Below, one piece after another: positions 17,802 to 27,386 of a stretch of 52,115 bases of DNA (positions within the stretch are counted from its first letter, which is position 1; every line of letters starts with the position of its first letter). This DNA is from JAXMBN01 sp046349875 (GTDB taxonomy: Bacteria; Planctomycetota; Planctomycetia; Pirellulales; Pirellulaceae). Position numbers and translations under genes: made by a program. Location: positions 1-52,115 of the forward strand of contig JAXMBN010000040.1 in assembly GCA_046349875.1 (NCBI GenBank). Reading direction: 5' to 3'. The notes under the pieces were generated by a model. The model saw only the letters and a program-made list of their open reading frames with translations, did no database searches and was not told the origin of the DNA.

Positions 17802-18701
17802 TTACCAATCGATGGTTCTTGGAAAATACTCTGCGATCAACTCTTCATAAAAGGGCTTTAGGGCACCAACATCCATTCGTTCATCGCGTTTGGTGTAGAG
17901 ATCGTATTTGTTGAAGTCACGGACCCAGCGGAACAGGTCGTGGTCCTTTTCAGTCATCAGATAGTCGTATTCACCTTCACGATGGATGGGATAGCACGAA
18001 TGGTAGCGAATCATGTAGAGCCCTGGTTCGGGAAGGTAGTTCTTCACCACGTGATACAAATACTCGTCATGACCCCACGACATGTAGACGTTTTCCAGTC
18101 CGCAATGGCGACGGTAGATGCCAAGTTCGCTCTGCAATTCGGGATTGCGGAAGTCAGGATTGGCATCAAAGGCATCGTGATAAACGATCTTCGAAGAGTA
18201 CTTACAACCCACTGGAAAGGTATCTCCCACCACCGCCCATTGGGGCTCACCCCACAAGCATAAAATCTTTCCAAGATCATGGATCAAGCCGGTGAGGATG
18301 AACCATCGTGGTCGACCATCTTTACGAATGGCTTCTGCAGTCTGTAGAAGATGCTCGATTTGCGGCAAATCGATATCGGGATCGCTATCATCGACCAGTG
18401 TATTCAAATACTCCATGGCCTCCCAAATCCCCATTTTGCGATGATTCAGACCAAGGTATTGTTCGCGTTTTTGCATGACGAACGCGAGAGTCTGATGCTC
18501 GTGATTGAGTCGGTAGAATTCTTTAACGCTTGGCCGCGCTTCAGCTGCATAATCGCGAAACGATTCCTTGACGGTTCCAACGACGTCGCGAATGATCTTT
18601 TTGGACTCTTCCCCATGGTCTGATTGCGGAGGATACCTCCGAAGCAAGTCATCTTCCCATTCATCAAGGCTCGCCAAGGGTTGCGAATCATCTTGGACCA
18701 T
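17802..18701 (-). CDS. Myo-inositol oxygenase (MIOX)
   Basis: 299 residues, intact and close to the length of eukaryotic MIOX. The di-iron ligand motifs are all visible: Y-R-L-N-H-E-H-Q-T, WFILTGLIHDLGKILCLWG (H-D pair), GDTFPVGCKYSSKIVYHDAF, YMSWGHDEYLYHVVKNYLPE, MIRYHSCYPIHREGEYDYLM, and the Asp ligand in RDFNKYDLYTKRDE. MIOX converts myo-inositol plus O2 to D-glucuronate (EC 1.13.99.1). AGGA lies about nine bases before the ATG at 18701. No uronate-catabolism or inositol-transport genes are visible nearby; the downstream genes are the MurI-like and ApbE proteins. Confidence 0.95.
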   Translation of the reverse strand: MVQDDSQPLASLDEWEDDLLRRYPPQSDHGEESKKIIRDVVGTVKESFRDYAAEARPSVKEFYRLNHEHQTLAFVMQKREQYLGLNHRKMGIWEAMEYLNTLVDDSDPDIDLPQIEHLLQTAEAIRKDGRPRWFILTGLIHDLGKILCLWGEPQWAVVGDTFPVGCKYSSKIVYHDAFDANPDFRNPELQSELGIYRRHCGLENVYMSWGHDEYLYHVVKNYLPEPGLYMIRYHSCYPIHREGEYDYLMTEKDHDLFRWVRDFNKYDLYTKRDERMDVGALKPFYEELIAEYFPRTIDW

Positions 18702-19108
18702 GGAGGATTTTCCTGTTCAAGTTATAGAGTCGATCGGTCACCGAAAACGGTGGATGGCGTAAATTGGATTCCAACGGGTTGTGCAAACTCATTTTAGCAT
18801 CGCCCCAATGGATCAATGTTTAATTTTAGCACCGCTGCGGACTCGATTAAAACGTCAGTTGTGACAAAAGCCGCGAGGAATTGTTGTAACTTCTGCAAAG
18901 AGAGTAAGTTGGATGCCCACTTCTCCCCGAATAAACGTCGATGGGGATTGCGATTCACGCGATTCAGGGGATTACAAAATGGTAGGTGCGGTTGCGAAAA
19001 TGGAAGTGTCCAGCAAGACTTGAAGTTGGGTGAATCCATGGAAGCTAGTTGACTTTTGGTGCGATTTCTTGGGATCCTTTTTGATCCATGGTGGATTTGG
19101 AAATGTTC
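18702..19108. other. Divergent intergenic region between MIOX and response regulator
   Basis: About 400 bases. Small frames here have no recognisable features and low protein likeness. Promoters for both divergent transcripts are expected. I see no repeat of the dispersed families. Confidence 0.5.
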
Positions 19109-19816
19109 ATGAAAACCATCCTAGTAGAAGACGATCCGAGTTTGGCTCGCGCCATCCTGTCGGGGCTGGAAGATGAAGGTATCCATTGCGTATGGTTTCC
19201 AAACGCCGAAGAAGCTTGGGCGGAGCTCCAACAGGAAACGGCGGGAGTAGCGATCCTCGATATCATGCTTCCTGAAACCGATGGGCTCATGTTGCTAGAA
19301 AAGATGAGGAAGAATCGGATCACCACGCCCGTCTTGCTCCTAACGGCTTTGGGCTCACTTCAGGATCGCGTAGTTGGATTGAATGCTGGGGCTGATGACT
19401 ATTTGGTCAAGCCCTTCGAGATGCCCGAATTGATCGCTCGCTTGCATGCGATTGCCCGGCGTTCTCAGCGAATTGAAGGTTCGACCTTAGCCTATGGGCC
19501 ATTGCGACTTGAGTTGACCACGCGACGAGCCTTCCGGGATGGCAAAGAGCTTGGCCTTTCTCCAACCGAAATGTCCCTCTTGGAACTCTTCATGCGACGT
19601 GCTGACCAAGTCGTCACGCGACGAATGCTCTGCGAACAACTTTGGGATTCGAGTTGGGAAGGCGAAACCAATGTGATCGAAGTTCACATCAATCGCCTGC
19701 GAGGTAAGGTGGATAAATCGTTTCCAACAACCCTGATTCACACCGTACGCGGGCGAGGGTATGTTCTTTCTGAGAAAGCACCTGCCGCTTCCAATGTGTC
19801 GACGCCCCCCTCATAA
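19109..19816 (+). CDS. OmpR/PhoB-family response regulator
   Basis: 235 residues from ATG 19109 (ATG 19103 and 19088 are also in frame; MKTILVEDDPSLARAIL matches the usual family start). Receiver domain: acidic pair E-D-D, phospho-acceptor Asp in VAILDIMLPETDG, Thr/Ser in VLLLTAL, and Lys in DDYLVKPFEMPELIARL. The C-terminal winged helix follows: LGLSPTEMSLLELFMRRADQ, NVIEVHINRLRGKVD, and HTVRGRGYVL. It resembles QseB/PmrA-type regulators. The partner kinase begins 21 bases later, so the two form a two-component operon. Target genes are unknown; the flanking exporters and barrel genes are only possibilities. Confidence 0.95.
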   Translation: MKTILVEDDPSLARAILSGLEDEGIHCVWFPNAEEAWAELQQETAGVAILDIMLPETDGLMLLEKMRKNRITTPVLLLTALGSLQDRVVGLNAGADDYLVKPFEMPELIARLHAIARRSQRIEGSTLAYGPLRLELTTRRAFRDGKELGLSPTEMSLLELFMRRADQVVTRRMLCEQLWDSSWEGETNVIEVHINRLRGKVDKSFPTTLIHTVRGRGYVLSEKAPAASNVSTPPS

Positions 19817-19837
19817 AAGCAAGAATGTAACGTCAGG

Positions 19838-21262
19838 ATGAACACATCGGCTCCTGCCGCCAGTCCACCGCGACGTGGCACAAGTTTTCGCGTCCGAACC
19901 GCCATCTACTTGTTCATCGTCGTGATGAGTGTGGGGGTCGTTATTGGAGTAACGCTTCGTTTTGGAACCCGCGTGGCCCTGGAGCGAGAAGTCGATCTCT
20001 TATTGGCTGAGGATTCTGAGGAACTATCGCAAGTTCTTCAGTCTCGCAATTTTGAGGTCGATGCAACATTGGCGAGCCAATGGAACCGTCGAGCCGCAGT
20101 GCATGAACTCCACCATTGGTTCATGCGAGTCGTGGCCAAAGATTCCTCGCCGCTTTGGGAGAGTATTGGCGTTCCTTCGGATCGTCCACCGCTCGATGAC
20201 ATTCCTGATCGAGTCCCACATGACTGGAAAGAGTATCGTATCGTGCAGCGGCCGTTGCCCACCAAAGCGGAAGGGGAGATGGTCTATCTTCAAATTGGTA
20301 CGAGTTTGGAAACGCTCGAAAACGATCTCTTGCTACTTGACCGATTACTTGCAGGAACACTTCTTTTACTTTGCGTTATCGGTCCCTGGTCAGCATGGAT
20401 TCTCTCCGGGCGCCTCTTGGAACCTTTAGCGAATCTGACACGGGCTGCGGAGAAACTCGAGTTCTCATTGATGGGAGATCTTCTGCCACTTCGAGGAACG
20501 GGCGATGAACTCGATCGACTCACCGAAACCATCAATCACTTATTGGCTAAGGTTCGCCAAGAGCTTCAGAGACGCGAAGATTGGTTAGCGAATTCCGCTC
20601 ATCAGCTTCGAAGTCCACTTGCTGCCATCTCCACAAACGTTGAAGTGGTTGCCAACCGCACCACCGCCACCGAATCCAAAGCGATGCTCCAAAGCGTGAT
20701 GGAGGAATGCACATCGCTCCGCACGTTGGTCAACAAACTCTTGCTTCTTTCAGAGGCCGATGCCGATCGGCTCAAACCCAAGCATCAAATTGTGGATCTG
20801 GAAGGTATCGTTCTTCAGGCATTGGAAATCTACGAGGGGTTGGCGATCCATCATGGAGTTCAATTGATCGCAGGACGTATCGATGAAGCTCACGTTTGGG
20901 GCAATGCCCACTATCTGCGGCACACCGTTCAGAATCTCATCGACAATGCCATCAAGTACACTCCTTCACCCGGAAAGGTCGAAGTTCAATTGGTCTCGGA
21001 TCCATCCGTTTCGCAATGCGAGTTCATCGTGAAGGATACGGGGATGGGCATCAGTGAGAAAGATCTGGCCAAAGTGACCGAGCGATTTTTTCGAGCAGAT
21101 TCAGGACGAGATCCTAGCGCTACGCCTCGCGGAAGTGGCTTGGGGTTGAGCATTTGCCAATCGATCATTCAAGGGCACGGTGGCCAATTGCGCATCGAAA
21201 GCAAATTAGGTGAAGGCACGACCGTTGTCGTCACCCTTCCTCTCGCAAGTGCACCTCACTAA
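19838..21262 (+). CDS. Sensor histidine kinase
   Basis: 474 residues. First transmembrane helix near residues 24-46 (AIYLFIVVMSVGVVIGVTLR), periplasmic sensor region to about 170, second helix LLAGTLLLLCVIGPWSAWIL, HAMP domain with DELDRLTETINHLLAKV. The H box is NSAHQLRSPLAAISTNVEVV, with phospho-accepting His. The ATPase core carries the N box NLIDNAIKYTPSP, D-T-G-M-G-I, F-x-F box ERFFRADSG and G-S-G-L-G-L-S-I. Pairs with the regulator just upstream. Signal sensed is unknown. Intact. Confidence 0.95.
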   Translation: MNTSAPAASPPRRGTSFRVRTAIYLFIVVMSVGVVIGVTLRFGTRVALEREVDLLLAEDSEELSQVLQSRNFEVDATLASQWNRRAAVHELHHWFMRVVAKDSSPLWESIGVPSDRPPLDDIPDRVPHDWKEYRIVQRPLPTKAEGEMVYLQIGTSLETLENDLLLLDRLLAGTLLLLCVIGPWSAWILSGRLLEPLANLTRAAEKLEFSLMGDLLPLRGTGDELDRLTETINHLLAKVRQELQRREDWLANSAHQLRSPLAAISTNVEVVANRTTATESKAMLQSVMEECTSLRTLVNKLLLLSEADADRLKPKHQIVDLEGIVLQALEIYEGLAIHHGVQLIAGRIDEAHVWGNAHYLRHTVQNLIDNAIKYTPSPGKVEVQLVSDPSVSQCEFIVKDTGMGISEKDLAKVTERFFRADSGRDPSATPRGSGLGLSICQSIIQGHGGQLRIESKLGEGTTVVVTLPLASAPH

Positions 21263-21316
21263 TACAAGTTTGCTTAAGAACTACGAAATCAGGTGTCACT
21301 TTGAAATGCTCATGGA

Positions 21317-21591
21317 ACCACGAAAGGCACGGAAAACACGAACTTGGATTCATACGGATTTAATGAATGCCAACGACAATTTTGAATGCGCGATATGAAC
21401 CACGAAAGGCACGAAAATCACGAACTTGGATGCTTACGTGTTTTGAGATAGCCAACGACAGAATTGAATGCGTGATTATTTAAGTAGATATCTTTGCTGT
21501 CGTCGCAATCTCTCGATTCAGAGTTGCGTTGGAAGCACCGGTCTCATAGGTCTTTTGTTTTCTTTCGTGGCTTTTGTGCTTTTCGTGGTTC
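21317..21591. repeat. Tandem accacgaaaggcac repeats with inverted arm
   Basis: Two tandem units of about 82 bases start with accacgaaaggcac at 21317 and 21399 and share cacgaacttggat and gccaacgaca. An inverted arm (tttcgtggcttttgtgcttt followed by tcgtggtt) lies at 21563-21591. It is a diverged copy of the palindromic family seen at 9.7 and 27-29 kb. The 21263-21677 interval holds no supported gene otherwise. Confidence 0.7.
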
Positions 21592-21677
21592 GCTCTGAAT
21601 TACCTAGTCCGCTTCCAACTTCCAATGGAGATTGCGGCAACGTTGCTGCCAACGAGATTGTTCGTTGCGTTGGGCGG

Positions 21678-22904
21678 CTACAGGATCCGTTTGGGAGGAA
21701 CGACGGCGCTCGATGCGAGTAAGCCACCCACTAAAGACATCGCTACTAATACCATGCCAAATGCAAACTCGATCCCTTCTGTTGTCTGACGATCGAGTAG
21801 CGCCGTCAGCGATCGGTACCCGAGCGAACCGGGGACGAGAATGATCAGGCTAGGTGCGAGCGGAATCATGGCGGGACGATCGCGCCATCGAGCATAGAGA
21901 TTGCTTCCACATCCAACAATCAGCGCTCCAACAAAAGATCCGACTTCGACTCCATAAGTTGATCCGGCCCATTTGGCTCCAAAGAAGCCTGAAAGGCAAA
22001 CGAGAATCACGATCAACCATTGTCCCGTTCGAACTCGGAACAAAATCGAGAAGGCGATTGGGGCGACTCCGATGGCTACCCATTGGATCCAAGAAGGAAG
22101 TTGAGTTGCGGTCTCGGGAAGTGTCCGCATGGAACCTCCAATGCGCCATGCGATGGCTACGCCCATCACGAGCGTCAAAAGGATGGCAGAAGCCCCAGCC
22201 AGTCTCGCCACACCAGCGGATAAATGCCCCACTGCAAGTTCCGTCAATGCAACGGTCAAGGTAAACCCAGGGAGCAATACGACGACCGATGCTAACGTCA
22301 CCAATCGATCGTCGATAGGTGCGACATACCTCGCGAAAACCAATGCCACCATGGCCGCTACAAATCCTGCAAAGGGAAAGAGCATTCCCTCTTCCCATTG
22401 CAATCGACTCTGTACGGATTCCCACATGGCGATGCCTAAACCAAGAGCCCCAGCCACGCTGGCTTCAAGGATCGATCCGCCAAAGATGAAGGCGACCGAT
22501 GCGCACGAAACACCACACGCGACGGCAGTGGTCATCAGACTATAGGGTGGTGGTTTCTTTGCAACTTTTTCCATCTGCAGAGCTGCTTGAGCGACCGGAA
22601 TTTCTCCGGCCGTAAGCTGTTCGAGGATGGAATCGAACAAGAGTAGTTTGTCAGCATCAATGGAGCCAGAATTGACGCGGCGCAAGTAGGTCTTTTCCGA
22701 CTTTCCGGTCCCCATCGATATGATGAGCGCCGTCGGTGTGTACAGAAAAACGCTCTCAACGCCAAGCTGCTGCGATACCTTCACCATCACTCGCTCAAGC
22801 CGATGCGATGGTGTTCCATAGCGATGGAGTAAAACGGCTGTTTGAATCAAGAATGCGTGGAGCTCGTCAAGCTCTGCGTCTGACCGAGTTTCCAAGGATG
22901 CCAT
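21678..22904 (-). CDS. ThrE-family threonine/serine exporter (DUF1212 + DUF3815)
   Basis: 408 residues, intact. The N-terminal cytosolic domain HAFLIQTAVLLHRYGTPSHR and TALIISMG match DUF1212 (ThrE N-terminal). About ten transmembrane helices follow, with the first block (ACGVSCASVAFIFGGSILEA) and a second block matching the DUF3815 half (WAGSTYGVEVGSFVGALIVG, then PSLIILVPGSLGYRSLTALL). Corynebacterial ThrE exports threonine and serine by proton motive force; here the single-chain form carries both halves. Starts two bases after the DUF481 stop, so the pair is an operon. Substrate is inferred from the family. Confidence 0.9.
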   Translation of the reverse strand: MASLETRSDAELDELHAFLIQTAVLLHRYGTPSHRLERVMVKVSQQLGVESVFLYTPTALIISMGTGKSEKTYLRRVNSGSIDADKLLLFDSILEQLTAGEIPVAQAALQMEKVAKKPPPYSLMTTAVACGVSCASVAFIFGGSILEASVAGALGLGIAMWESVQSRLQWEEGMLFPFAGFVAAMVALVFARYVAPIDDRLVTLASVVVLLPGFTLTVALTELAVGHLSAGVARLAGASAILLTLVMGVAIAWRIGGSMRTLPETATQLPSWIQWVAIGVAPIAFSILFRVRTGQWLIVILVCLSGFFGAKWAGSTYGVEVGSFVGALIVGCGSNLYARWRDRPAMIPLAPSLIILVPGSLGYRSLTALLDRQTTEGIEFAFGMVLVAMSLVGGLLASSAVVPPKRIL

Positions 22905-22906
22905 TC

Positions 22907-23857
22907 TTAAAATTTGTAGAGCACGAGAAAAGTGTAGTTAATATCGTTCGGCTTGCGACCGTTGGGAGTACTATCATAACGATCATTGGCCCCCAGTTTG
23001 AGACTCAAGTTTCCTTTTTCATCGAGCAAGTATTCCCAACCCGCGTCACCGACGAATCGATAGTTTCCAAAGTCGCCCCATTCGGGATAGTAATCTGCTT
23101 TGATGTTGACTTTGTTTCGCTTGTTGATTTGGTGATCATAGTCACCACCGAAAACGGCTTCAGGAACCCAACGATCATCCGGACCACCGATCTCTTTCGA
23201 AGCACCAGAACCGAACCGACTCGTCAAGCGAAGTGCATCGGTATCGATCCACCGATAACCAAGACCGGTGTTCATGTTGACGCGGATATCGAAAGCTTTG
23301 AATTCGTCGTACTCGAGGCCAAACTTGTCGAACCACGACCATTTCGATTCTTTGAAGAGATATTCATGATCGAGAAACAGCAACGCATTGTTCTGCGTTT
23401 CTACTCCCGCCGTGGTGGTACGGTTATGCGTCATTCGCAGTTCCACTAGGTTGCGTTCCCCTTTTCGCTTGAAGCGAGCTCCCGTTTGGAAAGAAAAACT
23501 CTGGCTGTTTCCATCGGAACCATTGATCCCCAATTCAGCGCTATTCTTCCAGCCGTCTAGGGGAATCCAGGTCCATGGTTGGTACCAATGCATCTCTGGA
23601 GTAGGCGGATCGATTTGAGGCGTTGTCGCACCCAACTGCAAAGGCTGGTTGAGATCGATGGTAGATTTAGGAAGCGGAGGTGGAGGCGTTTCCAAGGGGT
23701 AACTATTCGGCCCCAAGCCTCCACCATCCAGTGAAAAGGCTGGAAATGGCTGCTGTTGAGCGTAAGTTGGAAGCAAGATTAAACAAGCGATGATGCATGC
23801 TAAACCGCCATGTTTCCAAAGATGTGATCGCATGTTCCTTCCCACTTGTTCCAACAT
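22907..23857 (-). CDS. DUF481 outer-membrane beta-barrel-like protein
   Basis: 316 residues from ATG 23857 (GGAG five bases ahead; ATG 23833 also has an AAGGA and gives the signal peptide directly). Signal peptide GGLACIIACLILLPTYAQQQ, then a Pro-rich segment (ETPPPPLPKS), then repeating amphipathic strands: AELGINGSDGNSQSFSFQTG, DRWVPEAVFGGDYDH, YEWLLDEKG-like turns, ending in YTFLVLYKF with a terminal Phe typical of outer-membrane barrels. DUF481 proteins are of unknown function and usually salt-induced. Upstream partner of the exporter gene. Confidence 0.85.
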   Translation of the reverse strand: MLEQVGRNMRSHLWKHGGLACIIACLILLPTYAQQQPFPAFSLDGGGLGPNSYPLETPPPPLPKSTIDLNQPLQLGATTPQIDPPTPEMHWYQPWTWIPLDGWKNSAELGINGSDGNSQSFSFQTGARFKRKGERNLVELRMTHNRTTTAGVETQNNALLFLDHEYLFKESKWSWFDKFGLEYDEFKAFDIRVNMNTGLGYRWIDTDALRLTSRFGSGASKEIGGPDDRWVPEAVFGGDYDHQINKRNKVNIKADYYPEWGDFGNYRFVGDAGWEYLLDEKGNLSLKLGANDRYDSTPNGRKPNDINYTFLVLYKF

Positions 23858-24092
23858 TCCTTCTCCCTTCCAAGAGAGCGTTCCTTCCGCCAATGGAGGT
23901 CATTAGCAAGAACTGGACACTGCCACAAGATAGATTGGGCGAATAAGGAGAGTTGGGTGGGGTTTCATCCGAGCGGATTTCTTTTCTATCCCCTCGAACG
24001 CTATAACATCAGCGAACTGGGCTGCTGGTTGAAGCTCGAGCATCATTAACAGAATCACCATCAGGCGCTATCAAGCCTTCTTGGAGTAGTCG

Positions 24093-25685
24093 ATGAAACC
24101 AATCGTGTATGCTCTCGTGTCTTTCGCACTAGGTTTGGATGCTTTTGGTTTCGCATCGGCCCAAGCTCAAGTGGATTCCGAAACTTGGAATCGAATGCGA
24201 AGTGAGGCTCGTCATCGTCCTCGAAAATTGATCGTTGACAATGATGGAAACGATGCCATGTCGATGACCGAGCGGACAGAGCAGAATTTTCTCGCTCAGC
24301 GAACCAGCGGCCTCGCCAACACCAGCGTCCAATCGCTTTTTTATTGCGCGAATGCAACCTTTGGTATGTCGACCCGAAGTAGCAGTGTGTGGCAAGAACG
24401 CAATTGGAAAGATGAACGCGTCGAAATCACCAAGGGATACAATGTTCAGGAATTGAAAGAAGTTGGGTTGGACTCATTGAAGATGGTTTGTGAGTTCGCC
24501 AAACGCAATGGCATCGAGGTATTTACGAGCATTCGAATGAACGATGTCCATGATCATTCTCCGAATACCTATGGACCTGCTTTCTTTCGCAATAACCATT
24601 TCAAGAATCAGCATCCCAACTGGCTGCTGAGTACTGCGGACAAAAAATCGAAAACAGCCGCGTGGTCGGCTGTGGATTACACCATTCCTGAAGTTCGTGA
24701 GCACCTTTTTCGCTATGTAGAGGAAGCCACAAAAAACTATGACCTCGATGGAGTATCGCTCGATTTCTTTCGGCATCCTGCATTTTTCAAGACAACTTTT
24801 CGAGGAAAGCCAACAACCGATCAAGAACGAGCAGAGATGACGGCGCTGGTACAGAGAATTCGGCAGCATCTTGATCGAGTTGGAATGGAACGTGCACGTC
24901 CGATTCTCCTATCGATACGAGTACCTGATTCCCTCGACTACTGCCGCGCTATAGGCTTGGATGTCGAGACTTGGTTGGAAAACCAATGGATCGATCTCAT
25001 TCTTGTGTCTGGTTACTTTCAACTGAATGACTGGGGGTATAGCGAGAAACTAGGGCGGCGATTCAACGTGCCCGTTTATGCTTCCCTTGACGAGCCCCGC
25101 GTCAAAGATGCAGAGGGGCTCGCATTACGAAAGGACGACGCTACCTATCGTGGACGCGTTTCGGCGGTATTGGATGCGGGGCTTGATGGTGCAGCGCTCT
25201 TCAATTTCTTCGACCCTCATTCGCCGCTGATGCATCAACTAGGGAAGCCAGAGGAACTTGCTCGGCATTCGCAAAGGTGGTTTGCGGCGGCTCGATCGCC
25301 AGTCAACGCCAACGGCGGTAACTTGCCCTACGCATCGTTTCAGACTTTTGAAACGTTGAATCCCGATCATCCGAAGAATCTTGCACCGAATGTCCCCATC
25401 GCTGCAAACATTCGTCTTCCTAAGAAGCGAGATTCTGACTATCGCCACTTACGCATACGGCTATCGCGCCCCATCCCTGTGGATGATTTGGAAGTTCGCT
25501 TCGGAACGAAACTTCTTTCTCAGGGAAAAACAGATGGGGTTTGGGTGCAATGGGATATCAGCGATCAGAATGCAAGCGGCCTAATTGAAGTTCAGGTGAT
25601 CTACAGACCCAAGAAGCTCGAGTCACCAATGCCTAAACTCCAGTGGAAGGATCTTTACGTGGAATCCTCATCGGATCGTCCTTAA
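24093..25685 (+). CDS. Secreted glycosidase-like protein (GHL10-type TIM barrel)
   Basis: 530 residues with a signal peptide (MKPIVYALVSFALGLDAFGF, cleavage after ASAQA). GGAG lies six bases ahead of the ATG. Barrel-like strands are visible: LIVDNDGNDAMSM, VQSLFYCANATFGMSTR, FAKRNGIEVFTSIRMNDVHD, YDLDGVSLDFFRHPAFFK (candidate acidic residues on strand 4), RPILLSIRVPDSLDYCRAIG, WIDLILVSGYFQLNDWG, VYASLDEP, DGAALFNFFD. A C-terminal beta domain (from about 420) has RLSRPIPVDDLEVRFG. Layout matches family-10-like glycosyl hydrolases found in planctomycetes. Catalytic role is inferred. Confidence 0.75.
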   Translation: MKPIVYALVSFALGLDAFGFASAQAQVDSETWNRMRSEARHRPRKLIVDNDGNDAMSMTERTEQNFLAQRTSGLANTSVQSLFYCANATFGMSTRSSSVWQERNWKDERVEITKGYNVQELKEVGLDSLKMVCEFAKRNGIEVFTSIRMNDVHDHSPNTYGPAFFRNNHFKNQHPNWLLSTADKKSKTAAWSAVDYTIPEVREHLFRYVEEATKNYDLDGVSLDFFRHPAFFKTTFRGKPTTDQERAEMTALVQRIRQHLDRVGMERARPILLSIRVPDSLDYCRAIGLDVETWLENQWIDLILVSGYFQLNDWGYSEKLGRRFNVPVYASLDEPRVKDAEGLALRKDDATYRGRVSAVLDAGLDGAALFNFFDPHSPLMHQLGKPEELARHSQRWFAAARSPVNANGGNLPYASFQTFETLNPDHPKNLAPNVPIAANIRLPKKRDSDYRHLRIRLSRPIPVDDLEVRFGTKLLSQGKTDGVWVQWDISDQNASGLIEVQVIYRPKKLESPMPKLQWKDLYVESSSDRP

Positions 25686-25766
25686 CACTCCTGAACTTCA
25701 GAAAAGCTGCTCGAAACTCTCATCCATCCAATACGGATTAGTCTTGCGAGCTATTCCAAAAGTGAC

Positions 25767-26058
25767 TTAGGCAACTCGCCTATCAGACATTTGTGACTCA
25801 AGGGCTTCAATACGCTTCTGTAGTCCCTGGACGTATCGACACAAGTAATGGATGGGCGGGATAGTTATAAAGCAAAGAGGGATCCACATACCCCATAACA
25901 TAGAAAACCCTCCGCCGTTCATGAAGAATGCAGACATAGTATGTGCGCCGATATCTGCTAAGGCTCCGCCAATTGCAAAGGCGATCGTCATTCTTACGAT
26001 TGACTTGTCGTCCCTTTTGGCAAAAGCCTCGATCGTTTTCGATAGCGGGCTCTTTCAT
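25767..26058 (-). CDS. Small membrane protein with C-terminal helix, one frameshift
   Basis: About 96 residues if one indel near 26045 is corrected: MKEP from the ATG at 26058 (AGGA eight bases ahead), then in the second frame KTIEAFAKRDDKSIVRM, one or two transmembrane segments (IAFAIGGALADIGAH and MLWGMWIPLCFITIPPIHYL), and a short coiled coil (YVQGLQKRIEALESQMSDRR). Unknown family. Lies 100 bases after the DUF6265 gene on the same strand and is probably co-transcribed. Confidence 0.55.
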
Positions 26059-26157
26059 TGGAAGTTTCCTGGTAGATGCTTGAAATGTGAGTTGGATGAT
26101 GGAGTCGCCTCATCATGATTGGGTATCATCAAGGCCTCGAGATAGTAACTAAAGCAA

Positions 26158-27062
26158 TTACTGATGTTCGCGCTGATATTCAAAACGTCTTGGGGTACCT
26201 CCTTTTCATGAATCAATGGTTGCTTGCAACCATTTTCCGTAAGCTCGTACACGATTCGTTTGGGATAGTCATGACGTGGGTTATCGAAAACGGCACGTGT
26301 CTTCAGCTCGGTCAAAACAAACTCGGTGGGAGCACCGCCATTCCGGTTGAGCCACATAAATAAGCCCACCATCGCGTTCCATAATGCGCAAATATTCAAA
26401 TGCCGACATTTTCCTCGCGATACTGTTCGCGAATGGCCAGCATAGTACCACCAAGAGGCGGGCTCCATCGTTCTTCGATCGATGACCCTGAGCTTCGCGT
26501 TCCAACCCAAACGCCAGACATCCAGCTCCAAGTCGTTAATGGAAGACAGGGCTGACAAGATGCAATATCCTCCGCATGGAGGTAAGTGAAACAGTTCGGC
26601 CGAGAAGCGGGCGACCCTGAGGAGGCTCGTACTTCGAGACCATCTTTTCAATTGATGCCGAAACTCCTATGAATCAAACCGGTTGGTTCAGTTCCAGGCT
26701 CACGGATAAAGTCGACTTCATAGATCACCGCGTTATCCTTCTGCTTCCCCTTGTATCTAGTTCTTTTGGCCCTTCGGCCACTTCGGTCATAGACGCCCAT
26801 CGAGTTGAATTCGAACGCCGCGATGACCGGATCCGTGACCTTGTTCCAACACCAATACTCCTTCATCGACTCGCATTGAAAACTTGGAGCTCATAGCAGG
26901 TCCAAGTCGATCAGTTCCCGTCCGCTTGTGCGGTCTTCTACATAGATCCACTCTCCGTTGAACGCAGCCCAGTCGTTCTCTAAACCAACCCTTCAACTCC
27001 GCCCGTCCCGTATCGATCGTCACGATCCATGTGAGTAAAGCGATCAAGCATGACTTCTCCAT
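26158..27062 (-). CDS. Secreted two-domain protein with C-terminal DUF6265, frame-disrupted
   Basis: Signal peptide MEKSCLIALLTWIVTIDTGR at 27062. The N-terminal domain, across frames, contains WIYVEDRTSGREL-like sequence, SSKFSMRVDEGVLVLEQGHG and VIYEVDFIREPGTEPTGLIH. The C-terminal part matches DUF6265: W-x-S-G-V-W-V-G, IEERW, GGTMLAI, EYLRIMERDGGLIYVAQP, TEFVLTELKTRAVFDNPRHD and YPKRIVYELTENG, ending RRFEYQREHQ with TAA at 26158. Function of DUF6265 is unknown. At least four indels. It might instead be two adjacent genes. Confidence 0.6.
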
Positions 27063-27386
27063 CGCATAAAGAGTTCCTCATTTACCAAGGTTCATCGGTA
27101 TTCATTGAAGAGCTATTCTATCGAGTGCCCAAGTCCAAGTCGTCAATTCGAACGAACCTATATGAATTTCGATCCGATTTGCCTATGACAAAAAATGCAA
27201 TCTGAATCGTATCGCCCTTTTCAGTCGAACTTGCCTCTTTTGCATTGCCCCACGCTGACCTTTTAATGGCTCGCTGACGAAACCGAATGAATCATCGAAT
27301 ACGATTCAAGATTCTACCACGAAGGGCACGAAGGATTGATAAACACCGCCGTGTACTAAGTGAGCTTAGTGGTTGTAAATCATTTT
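27063..27386. repeat. Intergenic region with one palindromic-repeat arm at 27315-27333
   Basis: Roughly 320 bases without a supported gene. It contains taccacgaagggcacgaagg at 27315-27333, one arm of the palindromic family, without an obvious matching inverted arm. AT-rich sequence around 27150-27220 may hold a promoter for the leftward DUF6265 gene. Confidence 0.5.

Noticed and set aside
22736..23449. 237-codon plus-strand frame
   Set aside because: Antisense to ThrE and DUF481, both well supported.
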